DNA from: an uncultured Oscillospiraceae bacterium
GTDB taxonomy: Bacteria; Bacillota; Clostridia; Oscillospirales; Oscillospiraceae
Assembly (NCBI GenBank): GCA_947629915.1
Contig: CANRFN010000003.1
Span: 55,108-119,107 of the forward strand
Direction of reading: 5' to 3'
Length of the DNA stretch: 64,000 nucleotides
Shown: one piece after another, positions 16,671-24,215 of the stretch
Numbering within the stretch: position 1 is the first letter of the stretch
Layout of the letters: each line of letters begins with the position of its first letter
The notes under the pieces: model-generated
Seen by the model: the letters and a program-made list of their open reading frames with translations, nothing else
Database searches by the model: none
What the model was told of the DNA's origin: nothing
Translations under genes and position numbers: made by a program

Positions 16671-16860
16671 TAAAAACCTGCACGATCTCATGCAGGTGGG
16701 TCGCCTCCGTTTGGCATTACCGCTTCCAACTTCCAGCGTCATCTCAAAGGATGGCCGGGAGGCCTGCGAACAGCCGAAACGAGGGGGCGTCCCGTAGTAA
16801 CAATGTGGGTTTTAACAAAAGCGGTCACGTAGTTAAAACCTGGCAGGGGGGTGAAACCAT
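16671..16860 (-). ncRNA. Candidate structured small RNA or 3-prime UTR RNA
   Basis: No ORF is present, but the minus strand holds several pairings: a GTTTTAAC/GTTAAAAC stem near 16810-16840, ACCGCTT that can pair with AAGCGGT some 100 nt further on, and a terminal CCTGCA/TGCAGG hairpin followed by TTTTT (16671-16697). Length (about 190 nt) and long-range pairing are like 6S RNA, but I cannot confirm the family. I see no sigma-A promoter directly upstream, so it may be the processed 3-prime end of the DUF1292 mRNA. Confidence 0.35.
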
Positions 16861-16881
16861 CAGAAAAGCAAGTGGGAGGAA

Positions 16882-17202
16882 TCAGTTCTCCCCATCCTCG
16901 GCATCCGCCTCTTCGTCTGCCATGATGCGCTCCATGAAGAGGTCATAGACGGCGTTCAGCTCCTCGTCATCGTCCACGCTGGCCAGCATGCTCTCGCCGT
17001 TCTCGTCCTCATAGGAGCGCAGAATGATGAGACCATAGTCATCATCGTCCTCATCCATGTCGGCCGGGACGAAGCACATATAGAAATTGTCCTTGTAGCC
17101 CACCGTGTCCAGAAGCTCCAGCTCAAACTCGTTGCCGTCCTCATCCGACACGCTGATGAAACTGTCGCCCAAATCCATGTCCTGATCCAGATCCTTGGCC
17201 AT
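16882..17202 (-). CDS. DUF1292 family protein (YrzB-like)
   Basis: A 106-residue, very acidic soluble protein whose core FISVSDEDGNEFELELLDTV and FYMCFVPAD matches the DUF1292 family, common in Firmicutes and often near alaS and ruvX. Its function is not established. AAAGGAGG lies 8 nt before the ATG. It is monocistronic here, with its own promoter. Confidence 0.88.
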   Translation of the reverse strand: MAKDLDQDMDLGDSFISVSDEDGNEFELELLDTVGYKDNFYMCFVPADMDEDDDDYGLIILRSYEDENGESMLASVDDDEELNAVYDLFMERIMADEEADAEDGEN

Positions 17203-17231
17203 TGCACAGCCTCCTTTCCTCTGTCTCGGCT

Positions 17232-17260
17232 ATTTTAACCGACAGCAGGGCAAAATGCAA
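17232..17260 (-). promoter_or_regulatory. Promoter of the DUF1292 gene
   Basis: TTGCAT and TAAAAT with a 17-bp spacer on the minus strand, 30 bp upstream of the start codon. The rest of the 17261-17640 stretch has no gene; only an ACACC-GCG-GGTGT palindrome (17542-17554) stands out. Confidence 0.75.
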
Positions 17261-17644
17261 GGGGTATTTTTCGCTTTTTTTGCAGATCCAGCCGCCATTT
17301 TTTGTCTCTTCTCCAGCAGAATGGAAGGTGGAACCCCAGAAGAGGGGAAGTACTTTAGCCAGATGAAGCATACGCTCCCCGCGGACTGCCCGTCTGCGGG
17401 GTTCCCGGGAGAAGATCCGGCAGGGGAGTCCGCGCCCTATGGGGTCAGGATGCCCGGAAAGGGCCGTTCTGATACAGGACCGCCGCTGGCAGCGGATTCC
17501 ACACCTTAACCATTTCTTTGGACCGCATTAATACTTTTGACACACCGCGGGTGTAAAAGGGTACGAGGATGCGATTTCGATGGCTTTAGACGCCGAGCTC
17601 TTCCATTTTATGGTTTTTCATCACATTGAAACCGGAATCAGGTA

Positions 17645-17673
17645 TAGACAAAACGGAAAACCTGTGGTACAAT
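17645..17673 (+). promoter_or_regulatory. Promoter of the penicillin-binding protein gene
   Basis: TAGACA and TACAAT with 17 bp between, about 85 bp upstream of the start. The leader contains an AACCGG/CCGGTT hairpin. The core resembles the promoter at 51467-51495. Confidence 0.75.
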
Positions 17674-17760
17674 CCCACGTTAACCGGGCCCTTTCCGGTT
17701 TCAATGGATTCCTGTGTCCCGGATATTCCGGGGTTTCTGAATAGGAGGTCACGAAGTTCT

Positions 17761-20760
17761 ATGGATGATAACAACTTTATTCCAGAGGACGGATCCCAGA
17801 ATCCCATTCCGCCCTCCGCCACTTCACCGCCGGAGGGGGATGACATTTTCCCCGAGGACGGAGCATACAGCGCCGATGAAGAGGGCGGGGAGTATCTGCC
17901 GCAAGACAGTGAGCACACCCGAAAGGTGGGGCAGAGCCGCCGTCGGGCCCCAGTGGTGAACCGGCGGGTGATCTGGCATGAGAAGACATTCCACCGGCGC
18001 AACTTTCTCATCACCTGCATCATCCGGGTGCTGCAGATCATCGGCACCTTTATCCTGATCGGCGCTCTCACCGGCTCTCTCTTCGGCTGCTACGTGCTGG
18101 CCTACATCCGGGACGACATCCTGCCCCGGGCCAAGGTGGACCTGGGCGTGTACACGATGAAGGAGAACTCCATCATCTACTACTATGACAAGATGGGCCA
18201 GCCGGTGCAGATGCAGACCCTGCAGTCCAGTGAGAACCGGGAGTACGTGGCCTACGAGGACATCCCCCAGGATCTCATCAACGCGGTGGTGGCCATCGAG
18301 GACAAGCGCTTCTGGGAGCATCAGGGCGTGGACTGGTACCGGACCATGGGCGCCTTTGTGAACATGTTTCTCTCCATGCGCAACACCTTCGGCGCATCCA
18401 CCCTGACCCAGCAGACCATCAAGAACTTCACGGAGTACGACGATGTCACCGTCACCCGCAAGATCCTGGAGATCTTCACCGCCATCCAGGCGGAGCGGGA
18501 CTACACGAAAGAGTATATCCTGGAGCGCTACCTGAACAAGATCTTCCTGGGCAACGGCTGCTACGGCGTCCAGGCGGCGGCCAAGTACTACTTCGGCAAG
18601 GACGTGAAGGACCTGGACCTCTCGGAGTGCGCAAGCCTCGCCGGCATCACCAACAACCCGTCTCTGTACAGCCCCTACGGCGTGGTACACGTCACCCGGT
18701 ACAAGTGCAACGAGTGTGGCACCATGAACAACGACCCGGAGGAGCCCTGCTCCGGCTGCGGCGAGATCGACTACGGCCCAGGGGAGGAGTGGACCAACCG
18801 GGACTACAACCTCCGCCGGCGGGACCTGATCCTCCAGGAGATGTATGAGCCCACCAATGATGACGAAGATCCCACCATCTTCGACCAGATCCGGGAGCTG
18901 ATCTTCGGCAAGGACAACCTGGAGCCGTATATCACGGAGGAGCAATACGAACAGGCCATCTCGGAGAAGCTGATCTTCACCGCAGACGATGAATACGTGG
19001 CCCCGGACGAGAGCGTGGACCAGGTGGACAACCCCAACGAGGGCACCAAGTACAATTGGTACGAAGAGGCCGTGATCACCGAGGCCATTCAACTGCTCCA
19101 GGGCCTGAACGGCATGGACGAGGACTACAACCGGCAGCTGGTGTTCAGCGGCGGTCTGAAGATCTACTGTGCCTACGACCCCTATGTGCAGTCCTGCATC
19201 GACCAGATCTACAACGACCCGGAGAGTCTGACCATCGCATCCGCCCGGACCGGCCAGAAGCTCCAGTCCAACATGACCATCGTGGACAACTCCACCGGCA
19301 TGGTGGTGGCCATGGGCACCACCTTCCCGAAGCTGGTGGACCGGGGCTGGAACTACCCGGTGGACACGGTGCGGCAGCCCGGCTCCTCCATCAAGCCCGT
19401 CTCCGTCTACGGGCCGGCCCTGGAACTGGGTCTCATCACCCCGGCCTCCATCTCGGACGACAACCCCCACTATATCGGCTCCCCCGGAAACCAGTTCCTG
19501 CCCACCAACGCGCCCCTGGGCTACAACGGCCTTATGAGCATCATGGACGGCGTCAAGGTGTCCAAGAACACCATCTCCATCAACACCCTGGAGATGGTGA
19601 CCCCGGAGAAGTCCTTCGAGTTCATGACCCAGCGGTTCCACTTCACCTCCCTGGTGGAGTACTACGAGACCAGCTACGGGCAGGTCCTGTCTGACGTCCA
19701 GATCAGCCCTCTGGCCATGGGCGGTCTCACCTACGGCGTCTCCACCCACGAGATGGCGGCTGCCTTTGCCACCTTCCCCCGGATGGGCTCCTACCGCCCG
19801 GCCAGCACCATCTATAAGATTGAGGACATCAACGGCCGCACCATCATCGACAACACCAACAGCACCCAGTATATCCTCAAGGAGAGCACCGCCTACTATA
19901 TGAATGAGATGCTCACCAACGTGGTAGAGGGCACCGGCGGCGCCACCGGCACCGCGGCCAAGATCGCGGGCCAGACCGTGGCAGGCAAGACCGGTACCAC
20001 CAACAGCAAGAAGGACCTGTGGTTCTGCGGCTACACCAACTACTACACCGGCGCCGTCTGGGTGGGTTACGACAACCCGGAGGAGATCGTCTACACCGGC
20101 GCCGCCCCCGCCACGGTGATGTGGCAGAAGGTGATGGCCATCCTCCACGAGGGCCTCACCAACTCCCACTTCAGCACCCCCGGCAACCTGAAGGACGTGC
20201 AGATCTGCATGGACTGCGGCAAGCTGGCCACTGAGAACTGCGCTTTGGACATGCGGGGCAACCGGATCCAGACCTTCCGCCTGGTAAACGGCGATGCCCC
20301 CACCGAGTACTGCAACTGCCATGTGCTCATCGATGTCTGCACCGAGAGCCCCATCGCCGGCACCAACGACTACCACCTGGCCGGCCCCAACTGCCCGGCG
20401 GAGTCCGTAAAGCGGATCGCCATGGTGGACCGGCCCCGGGAGATCGTAAGCGGGGTCTATGTGGCGGACTGGGACCGCTTTCTCTCCGTCTATGACCGCT
20501 TCACCGATGAGGAGAAGTACTGCGATGTGCACACCGCGCCCCCGGAGCCGGAACCCACGGAAGAGCCGGATACCTCGGCAGAGCCGGGGGAGGAGGGCGG
20601 CGAGCCTGGGGCCGAGACCTCTGGTGAGCCCACCGAGGCCCCCAGCCAGGAACCCACCGAAGCGCCGCAGGAACCCACTGAAGTGCCCACCGAGGCACCG
20701 CCGGCGCCCACGGAGGCGCCCCCCGCTGATGAGGGCGAGCTGCACAGCACGCTGGACTGA
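17761..20760 (+). CDS. Class A penicillin-binding protein (PBP1A-like) with a zinc-ribbon-like insert
   Basis: A bifunctional peptidoglycan synthase of 999 residues. An acidic cytoplasmic tail with repeated PEDG-type motifs (near 8, 31 and 47) precedes one transmembrane helix (about 82-113). The GT51 glycosyltransferase follows with catalytic Glu180 in VVAIEDKRFW and the GASTLTQQTIKN motif. The transpeptidase has SSIK (Ser542), SKN (601-603) and KTGT (743-746). Odd feature: directly after the GT51 core lies CNEC-N10-CSGC (Cys316, 319, 330, 333), a zinc-ribbon pattern. A second Cys-rich segment (ICMDCGK...CALD...CNCH) follows the transpeptidase, then a Pro/Thr/Glu tail. AGGAGG lies 12 nt before the ATG. 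Confidence 0.93.
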   Translation: MDDNNFIPEDGSQNPIPPSATSPPEGDDIFPEDGAYSADEEGGEYLPQDSEHTRKVGQSRRRAPVVNRRVIWHEKTFHRRNFLITCIIRVLQIIGTFILIGALTGSLFGCYVLAYIRDDILPRAKVDLGVYTMKENSIIYYYDKMGQPVQMQTLQSSENREYVAYEDIPQDLINAVVAIEDKRFWEHQGVDWYRTMGAFVNMFLSMRNTFGASTLTQQTIKNFTEYDDVTVTRKILEIFTAIQAERDYTKEYILERYLNKIFLGNGCYGVQAAAKYYFGKDVKDLDLSECASLAGITNNPSLYSPYGVVHVTRYKCNECGTMNNDPEEPCSGCGEIDYGPGEEWTNRDYNLRRRDLILQEMYEPTNDDEDPTIFDQIRELIFGKDNLEPYITEEQYEQAISEKLIFTADDEYVAPDESVDQVDNPNEGTKYNWYEEAVITEAIQLLQGLNGMDEDYNRQLVFSGGLKIYCAYDPYVQSCIDQIYNDPESLTIASARTGQKLQSNMTIVDNSTGMVVAMGTTFPKLVDRGWNYPVDTVRQPGSSIKPVSVYGPALELGLITPASISDDNPHYIGSPGNQFLPTNAPLGYNGLMSIMDGVKVSKNTISINTLEMVTPEKSFEFMTQRFHFTSLVEYYETSYGQVLSDVQISPLAMGGLTYGVSTHEMAAAFATFPRMGSYRPASTIYKIEDINGRTIIDNTNSTQYILKESTAYYMNEMLTNVVEGTGGATGTAAKIAGQTVAGKTGTTNSKKDLWFCGYTNYYTGAVWVGYDNPEEIVYTGAAPATVMWQKVMAILHEGLTNSHFSTPGNLKDVQICMDCGKLATENCALDMRGNRIQTFRLVNGDAPTEYCNCHVLIDVCTESPIAGTNDYHLAGPNCPAESVKRIAMVDRPREIVSGVYVADWDRFLSVYDRFTDEEKYCDVHTAPPEPEPTEEPDTSAEPGEEGGEPGAETSGEPTEAPSQEPTEAPQEPTEVPTEAPPAPTEAPPADEGELHSTLD

Positions 20761-20803
20761 CCGCCCCCGGCGTACGCCCTGCAAGGACATTGTTGTTGGA
20801 AAT

Positions 20804-20834
20804 AACGGCCCGGATCGGCATGATCCGGGCCGTT
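20804..20834 (+). terminator. Intrinsic terminator after the penicillin-binding protein gene
   Basis: Thirteen-bp perfect stem AACGGCCCGGATC/GATCCGGGCCGTT with a 5-nt loop, then TTTT. Confidence 0.9.
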
Positions 20835-20950
20835 TTCCGTATCTGGGGAGACAGCGAGAATCCTTGCGTTCCTTGCACAATTCCCCCAATTTGCCGAATT
20901 TCTGTGCCGCTGCAAAAAAAGGTTTGTGAAAAAAGGGGCGCGGTTTTTCG

Positions 20951-20979
20951 TTGCGCAATGTCCGCCTCCATGCTACAAT
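20951..20979 (+). promoter_or_regulatory. Promoter of the ACT-hom-lysC operon
   Basis: TTGCGC and TACAAT with a 17-bp spacer, 44 bp upstream of the first start codon. Confidence 0.75.
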
Positions 20980-21022
20980 AGTCCACGCCTAACGGGCAAT
21001 TGAACGTGAGGTGGCTACACCG

Positions 21023-21463
21023 ATGGACTATCAACACTCTAAATTCTATATCGTAGAGGCCTCTGCGCTGCCGGAGATCTACCTCAAGGTTGCAGAGGCC
21101 AAGCGGCTGTTGGAGACGGGGGAGGAGCTGACGGTAAACGCCGCAACCAGGCGGACCGGGGTGAGCCGCAGCGCCTTCTACAAGTACAAGGACTCCATCC
21201 GGCCGTTTCAGGACCTGCGGGGGCTCACCGCCACCATCCAGATCCTGCTGCGAAATGAGACCGGTGCGCTGAGCGGCGTGCTGAACTATCTGGCCGAGCG
21301 GGGGGCGAACGTGCTCACCATCCACCAGTCCATCCCCGGCGGCGAGGTCGCCCCGGTGACCGTGGACATTGAGACGGACAGCATGGACATCACCACAGAC
21401 ACCCTCCTCACCGGGCTTCGGTCCATGTCATCGGTGGTTCGCTGCGAGATTATAGCCGGCTGA
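21023..21463 (+). CDS. UPF0735-type ACT-domain protein
   Basis: A 146-residue protein with an N-terminal helix-turn-helix-like part (EELTVNAATRRTGVSRSAFYKYKDSI, about residues 35-60) and a C-terminal ACT domain (TATIQILLRNETGALSGVLNYLAERGANVLTI). It belongs to the UPF0735/PheB-like family. ACT domains bind amino acids, and its place ahead of homoserine dehydrogenase suggests a regulator or sensor for the aspartate pathway; this is inference. I chose the ATG 8 nt after AGGTGG. Confidence 0.85.
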   Translation: MDYQHSKFYIVEASALPEIYLKVAEAKRLLETGEELTVNAATRRTGVSRSAFYKYKDSIRPFQDLRGLTATIQILLRNETGALSGVLNYLAERGANVLTIHQSIPGGEVAPVTVDIETDSMDITTDTLLTGLRSMSSVVRCEIIAG

Positions 21464-21483
21464 TGCCGAAAGAGGTGCGTACA

Positions 21484-22695
21484 ATGACAAAAACGGCAAT
21501 TCTGGGCTACGGTACCGTGGGCTCCGGCGTGGCAGAGGTGCTCTGCGGCCACGCAGACAGCATCGCCCGCAAAGCAGATGGGCCGATTGCACTGAAGTAT
21601 ATCTGTGACGTACGGGACTTTCCGGACAGTCCCTATCAGGACCTGTTTACAAAGGACTTCTCCGTGATCGAACGCGATCCGGAGGTGGGCATTGTGGTGG
21701 AGACCATCGGGGGCATCGGCGTAGCCCTGGACTTCACCCGCCGCTGCCTGCGTGCGGGGAAGAGCGTGGTCACCTCCAACAAGGAGCTGGTGGCCATGCA
21801 CGGCTACGAGCTCACCCATCTGGCGGCGGAGAACGGCGTGTGCTATCTCTTTGAGGCCAGCGTGGGCGGGGGCATCCCCATCATCCGCCCCCTCACCCAG
21901 TGCCTGGCGGCCAATGATCTACTGGAGATCACCGGCATTCTCAACGGCACCACCAACTATATCCTCACCCGGATGGCCCGGGCGGGCGCCCCCTTCGCCG
22001 AGGCGCTGAAAGAGGCTCAGGCCAACGGCTACGCCGAGCGGGACCCCTCAGCCGATGTGGAAGGCCACGATGCCTGCCGCAAGATCTGCATCCTGGCCTC
22101 CATCGCCTTCGGCCGCCACATCTACCCGGACCAGGTGCCCACCGAGGGCATCTCCCACATCACCCCCACCGACATGGACTACGCCGAGCAGAGCGGCCGG
22201 AAGATCAAGCTGCTGGGCCGGGCGGTGCTGATGCCGGACGGAACGGTGTCCGCCTGTGTGGGCCCCCACCTGGTGGATCTGGAGAATCCGCTGGCCGGGG
22301 TAGAGGACGTGTTCAACGGCATCACCGTGCGGGGGGACGCCATCGGCGATGTGATGTTCTACGGACGGGGCGCCGGCAAACTGCCCACCGCCTCCGCCGT
22401 GGTGGCAGACGTCATCGACCTGGCCCGGAACAGGGAGCACCGCAAGCCGCTGCTCTGGGAGAAGGGCGGACCGGATGCGGTCTCCGCCCAGCCCATGGCC
22501 ACCCGCTGGTATGTCCGGGCCCAGACCCGCCCTGAGGAGCTGCGCACCGCCCTGGGCGGCGGCCAGCTGCTGGCCCGCCGGGGCAATGAGAACGGCGAGA
22601 CCGCCTGCATCACCGCAGGCGCCCTCACCCCGGAGGAATTGAGACAGCGCCTGGGAGCGCTGCAGCCCCTGTCTGTGCTGCGGGTGCTGGACTGA
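21484..22695 (+). CDS. hom: Homoserine dehydrogenase
   Basis: Reduces aspartate semialdehyde to homoserine, the branch to threonine and methionine. The 403-residue protein has the Rossmann motif ILGYGTVGSGVAE, the TSNKELVA segment, ASVGGGIPIIRPL, GILNGTTNYILT and the catalytic region NGYAERDPSADVEGHDACRK. The C-terminal part is shorter than a full ACT domain. ATG chosen 8 nt after AGAGGTG; 20 nt behind the ACT gene. Confidence 0.96.
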   Translation: MTKTAILGYGTVGSGVAEVLCGHADSIARKADGPIALKYICDVRDFPDSPYQDLFTKDFSVIERDPEVGIVVETIGGIGVALDFTRRCLRAGKSVVTSNKELVAMHGYELTHLAAENGVCYLFEASVGGGIPIIRPLTQCLAANDLLEITGILNGTTNYILTRMARAGAPFAEALKEAQANGYAERDPSADVEGHDACRKICILASIAFGRHIYPDQVPTEGISHITPTDMDYAEQSGRKIKLLGRAVLMPDGTVSACVGPHLVDLENPLAGVEDVFNGITVRGDAIGDVMFYGRGAGKLPTASAVVADVIDLARNREHRKPLLWEKGGPDAVSAQPMATRWYVRAQTRPEELRTALGGGQLLARRGNENGETACITAGALTPEELRQRLGALQPLSVLRVLD

Positions 22696-22786
22696 GACCC
22701 CGCAGTCCCCACCGGCATAGAATGGAGCGGCCGCTCTGCGGCCGCGTACCGGAAGCATGGACAATCCATGGAAGGATGAACGCAAA

Positions 22787-24013
22787 ATGTCTTTGATTGT
22801 GCAAAAATTCGGCGGCACCAGCGTTGCCAATGCAGAGCGCATCTGCAACGTGGCCCGCATTATCACCGATACCTACAAGGCCGGCCACGATGTGGTGGCG
22901 GTGCTCTCCGCCCAGGGGGACACCACCGATGAGCTCATCGAAAAGGCCGCTGAGATCAACCCCAACGCGTCCAAGCGGGAGATGGACATGCTCCTGTCCA
23001 CCGGCGAGCAGGTGTCCTGCGCCCTCTGCGCCATGGCCATCGAGGCCCTGGGCTATCCCGTGGTGTCCCTCACCGGCTGGCAGGCGGGCTTCCGTACCAA
23101 CTCCGGCTACGGCAACGCCCGGATCAAGCGGGTGCAGGCAGACCGCATGCGCACCGAGCTGGACAAGCGGCGGATCGTCATCGTGACGGGCTTCCAGGGG
23201 ATCAATAAGCTGGACGACATCACCACCCTGGGCCGCGGCGGCTCAGACACCTCCGCCGTAGCCATCGCCGCCGTGCTGGGCGCGGACCTGTGCCAGATCT
23301 ACACCGATGTGGACGGCATCTACACCGCGGACCCCCGTCTCGTGCCCAACGCCAGGAAGCTGGAAGAGATCACCTTCGATGAGATGTTGGAGCTGGCCTC
23401 TCTGGGCGCACAGGTGCTGCACAACCGCTCGGTGGAGATGGCCAAGCGGTATAACGTCAATCTCGAAGTACTATCCAGTTTCTCCGGTCAGCCGGGTACA
23501 AAAGTGAAGGAGGTCGTCCAGACCATGGAAAAATCATATATCAGCGGCGTCGCCAAGGATAAGAACATCGCCCGTCTGGCCCTGGTAGGCCTGCAGGATA
23601 CCCCGGGTATCGCCTACAAGGTCTTCTCGCTGCTGGCCCGCAACCACATCAACGTGGACATCATTCTCCAGTCCATCGGCCGCGACAGCACCAAGGATAT
23701 CAGCTTCACCGTGTCCAAGGGGGACATGGAGCAGGCCCAGAAGCTGTTGGAGGACAACAAGAGCTCCATCCGCTTCGACCACATCGATGTCTCGGACAAC
23801 GTGGCCAAGGTCTCCATCGTGGGCGCCGGCATGGTGAACAACCCCGGCGTGGCCGCCAAGATGTTCGAGGCCCTCTACAACGCCGGCATCAACATCAACA
23901 TGATCTCCACCAGCGAGATCAAGGTCTCCGTGCTGGTGCACATCACCGATGCAGACAGAGCGGTGCGCGTCATCCACGACCGCTTCTACGATGAGTTCAA
24001 CGGAGAACGGTAG
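22787..24013 (+). CDS. lysC: Aspartate kinase
   Basis: Phosphorylates aspartate, the first step to lysine, threonine and methionine. The 408-residue protein has the kinase start IVQKFGGTSVANAERI, TGFQGI, TLGRGGSDTSAVA and two C-terminal ACT segments (ARLALVGLQDTPGIAYKVF and AKVSIVGAGMVNNPGVAAKMF), the usual site of lysine or threonine feedback. Start chosen at ATG of MSLIVQKFGG, 8 nt after AAGGATG. Last gene of the operon, followed by a terminator. Confidence 0.97.
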   Translation: MSLIVQKFGGTSVANAERICNVARIITDTYKAGHDVVAVLSAQGDTTDELIEKAAEINPNASKREMDMLLSTGEQVSCALCAMAIEALGYPVVSLTGWQAGFRTNSGYGNARIKRVQADRMRTELDKRRIVIVTGFQGINKLDDITTLGRGGSDTSAVAIAAVLGADLCQIYTDVDGIYTADPRLVPNARKLEEITFDEMLELASLGAQVLHNRSVEMAKRYNVNLEVLSSFSGQPGTKVKEVVQTMEKSYISGVAKDKNIARLALVGLQDTPGIAYKVFSLLARNHINVDIILQSIGRDSTKDISFTVSKGDMEQAQKLLEDNKSSIRFDHIDVSDNVAKVSIVGAGMVNNPGVAAKMFEALYNAGININMISTSEIKVSVLVHITDADRAVRVIHDRFYDEFNGER

Positions 24014-24071
24014 AACAAAAACTGTATAGGTTTTACCCTTTACAGACTGCTCCCCCGGATTCGCCCTAGGT

Positions 24072-24107
24072 ACACCCGGCATACCGGACGGTATGCCGGG
24101 TGTCTTT
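24072..24107 (+). terminator. Intrinsic terminator after lysC
   Basis: Long stem ACACCCGGCATACCG/CGGTATGCCGGGTGT followed by CTTT. Confidence 0.8.
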
Positions 24108-24148
24108 GAGAAATGGGGCGAAATCTGCGCACGAAAATCGGAAAACTG

Positions 24149-24177
24149 TTGCAAGAACGGCTGCAAAATGCTAAGAT
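24149..24177 (+). promoter_or_regulatory. Promoter of the smc operon
   Basis: TTGCAA and TAAGAT with a 17-bp spacer, 38 bp upstream of the smc start. Confidence 0.75.
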
Positions 24178-24215
24178 AGCACAAATCCAGACAGCGGCAG
24201 CAAGGGGATGGTGGG

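Noticed and set aside
16671..16860. Firm call as 6S RNA
   Set aside because: Size and pairing are suggestive, but no promoter and no confirmed central bubble; a covariance-model search would be needed.
17824..20958. Minus-strand open frame of 1044 codons opposite the penicillin-binding protein gene
   Set aside because: It is a shadow of GC-rich codon use: no ribosome-binding site, repetitive Gly/Val/His composition, no motif, while the plus strand encodes a clear enzyme.
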